Below are positions 5,961 to 6,065 of a DNA stretch of 6,065 nucleotides, piece after piece. Made by a program: the position numbers and the translations under genes. Position 1 is the first letter of the stretch, and every line of letters begins with the position of its first letter. A model generated the notes under the pieces. It made no database searches and was not told the origin of the DNA. It saw nothing but the letters and a program-made list of their open reading frames with translations. This DNA comes from Desulfobacteraceae bacterium (GTDB taxonomy: Bacteria > Desulfobacterota > Desulfobacteria > Desulfobacterales > BuS5), in contig DAOWMW010000087.1 of assembly GCA_030642865.1 (NCBI GenBank), positions 1 to 6,065 of the forward strand, read 5' to 3'.

Positions 5961-6061
5961 GCGTCGATCCATCCTGCCTGACTGCGTTACGAAAACGTAT
6001 AAATATCCTGATATTCCTACGCTTTCGCGCCTTGCCAGGCAGGCGCCTCAACACTTAAAAT
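5954..6061. repeat. 108-bp imperfect palindrome after rnfG
   Basis: The arms match through several blocks. ATTTTAAG (5954-5961) pairs with CTTAAAAT (6054-6061), and CCTGCCTG (5973-5980) pairs with CAGGCAGG (6036-6043). A 17-base block at 5991-6007 pairs with 6010-6026 at 14 of 17 positions, and the apex is AATATC-ct-GATATT (6002-6015). The arms are close in length, so most of the element can fold as one hairpin. No coding frame or T tract is seen. It resembles a REP/MITE-type intergenic repeat. The right flank is cut off by the window end, so a target duplication cannot be tested. Confidence 0.75.
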
Positions 6062-6065
6062 TGCC

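Overview
The window is AT-rich bacterial DNA that looks like a member of the Desulfobacterota (a Desulfobacterales-like anaerobe). This is judged from an Rnf ion-translocating oxidoreductase operon starting with rnfC, a multi-cluster ferredoxin/radical SAM fusion, a decayed AAA-like ATPase of a family common in such genomes, and several palindromic non-coding elements. The taxonomic call is inference, not proof.

Layout. Positions 12-666 (minus strand) hold a broken AAA-like ATPase gene. Walker A, Walker B and the downstream FPQSIILCGVRDVRDYR block are all recognisable but lie in different frames, and the C-terminal part is missing. Its apparent start codon shares the palindrome CATG with the start of a plus-strand gene at 665-1897. 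That gene encodes a 410-residue protein with two [4Fe-4S] ferredoxin motifs, a [2Fe-2S] motif and a radical SAM domain of the PflA/COG1180 type. An 800-base region without a credible gene follows (1898-2697). It contains two (perhaps three) 31-bp tandem units with FNR/CRP-like dyads and a promoter-like pair, then a 247-bp MITE-like hairpin element with matched ends and a 9-bp target duplication. A second smaller palindromic segment, bounded by 11-bp direct repeats, abuts the rnfC start.

From 2698 to 5960 lies the first half of an rnf operon: rnfC, rnfD, a 219-base gap with inverted repeats, and rnfG. rnfE, rnfA and rnfB would be expected just beyond the right edge. A 108-bp imperfect palindrome starts over the rnfG stop codon and fills the end of the window.

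How the parts work together. Rnf couples ferredoxin:NAD+ electron transfer to Na+ or H+ movement across the cytoplasmic membrane. RnfC is the peripheral NADH/FMN/Fe-S subunit, RnfD is a membrane subunit with covalent FMN, and RnfG is a membrane-anchored subunit with covalent FMN. The radical SAM protein needs low-potential electrons and carries its own ferredoxin-like wiring. A link to the ferredoxin pool maintained by Rnf is plausible but is only suggested by proximity. The most unusual features are the palindromic elements placed at gene borders, a Cys-to-Ser change at a canonical cluster ligand of RnfC, and two TGAT motifs 12 residues apart in RnfG.
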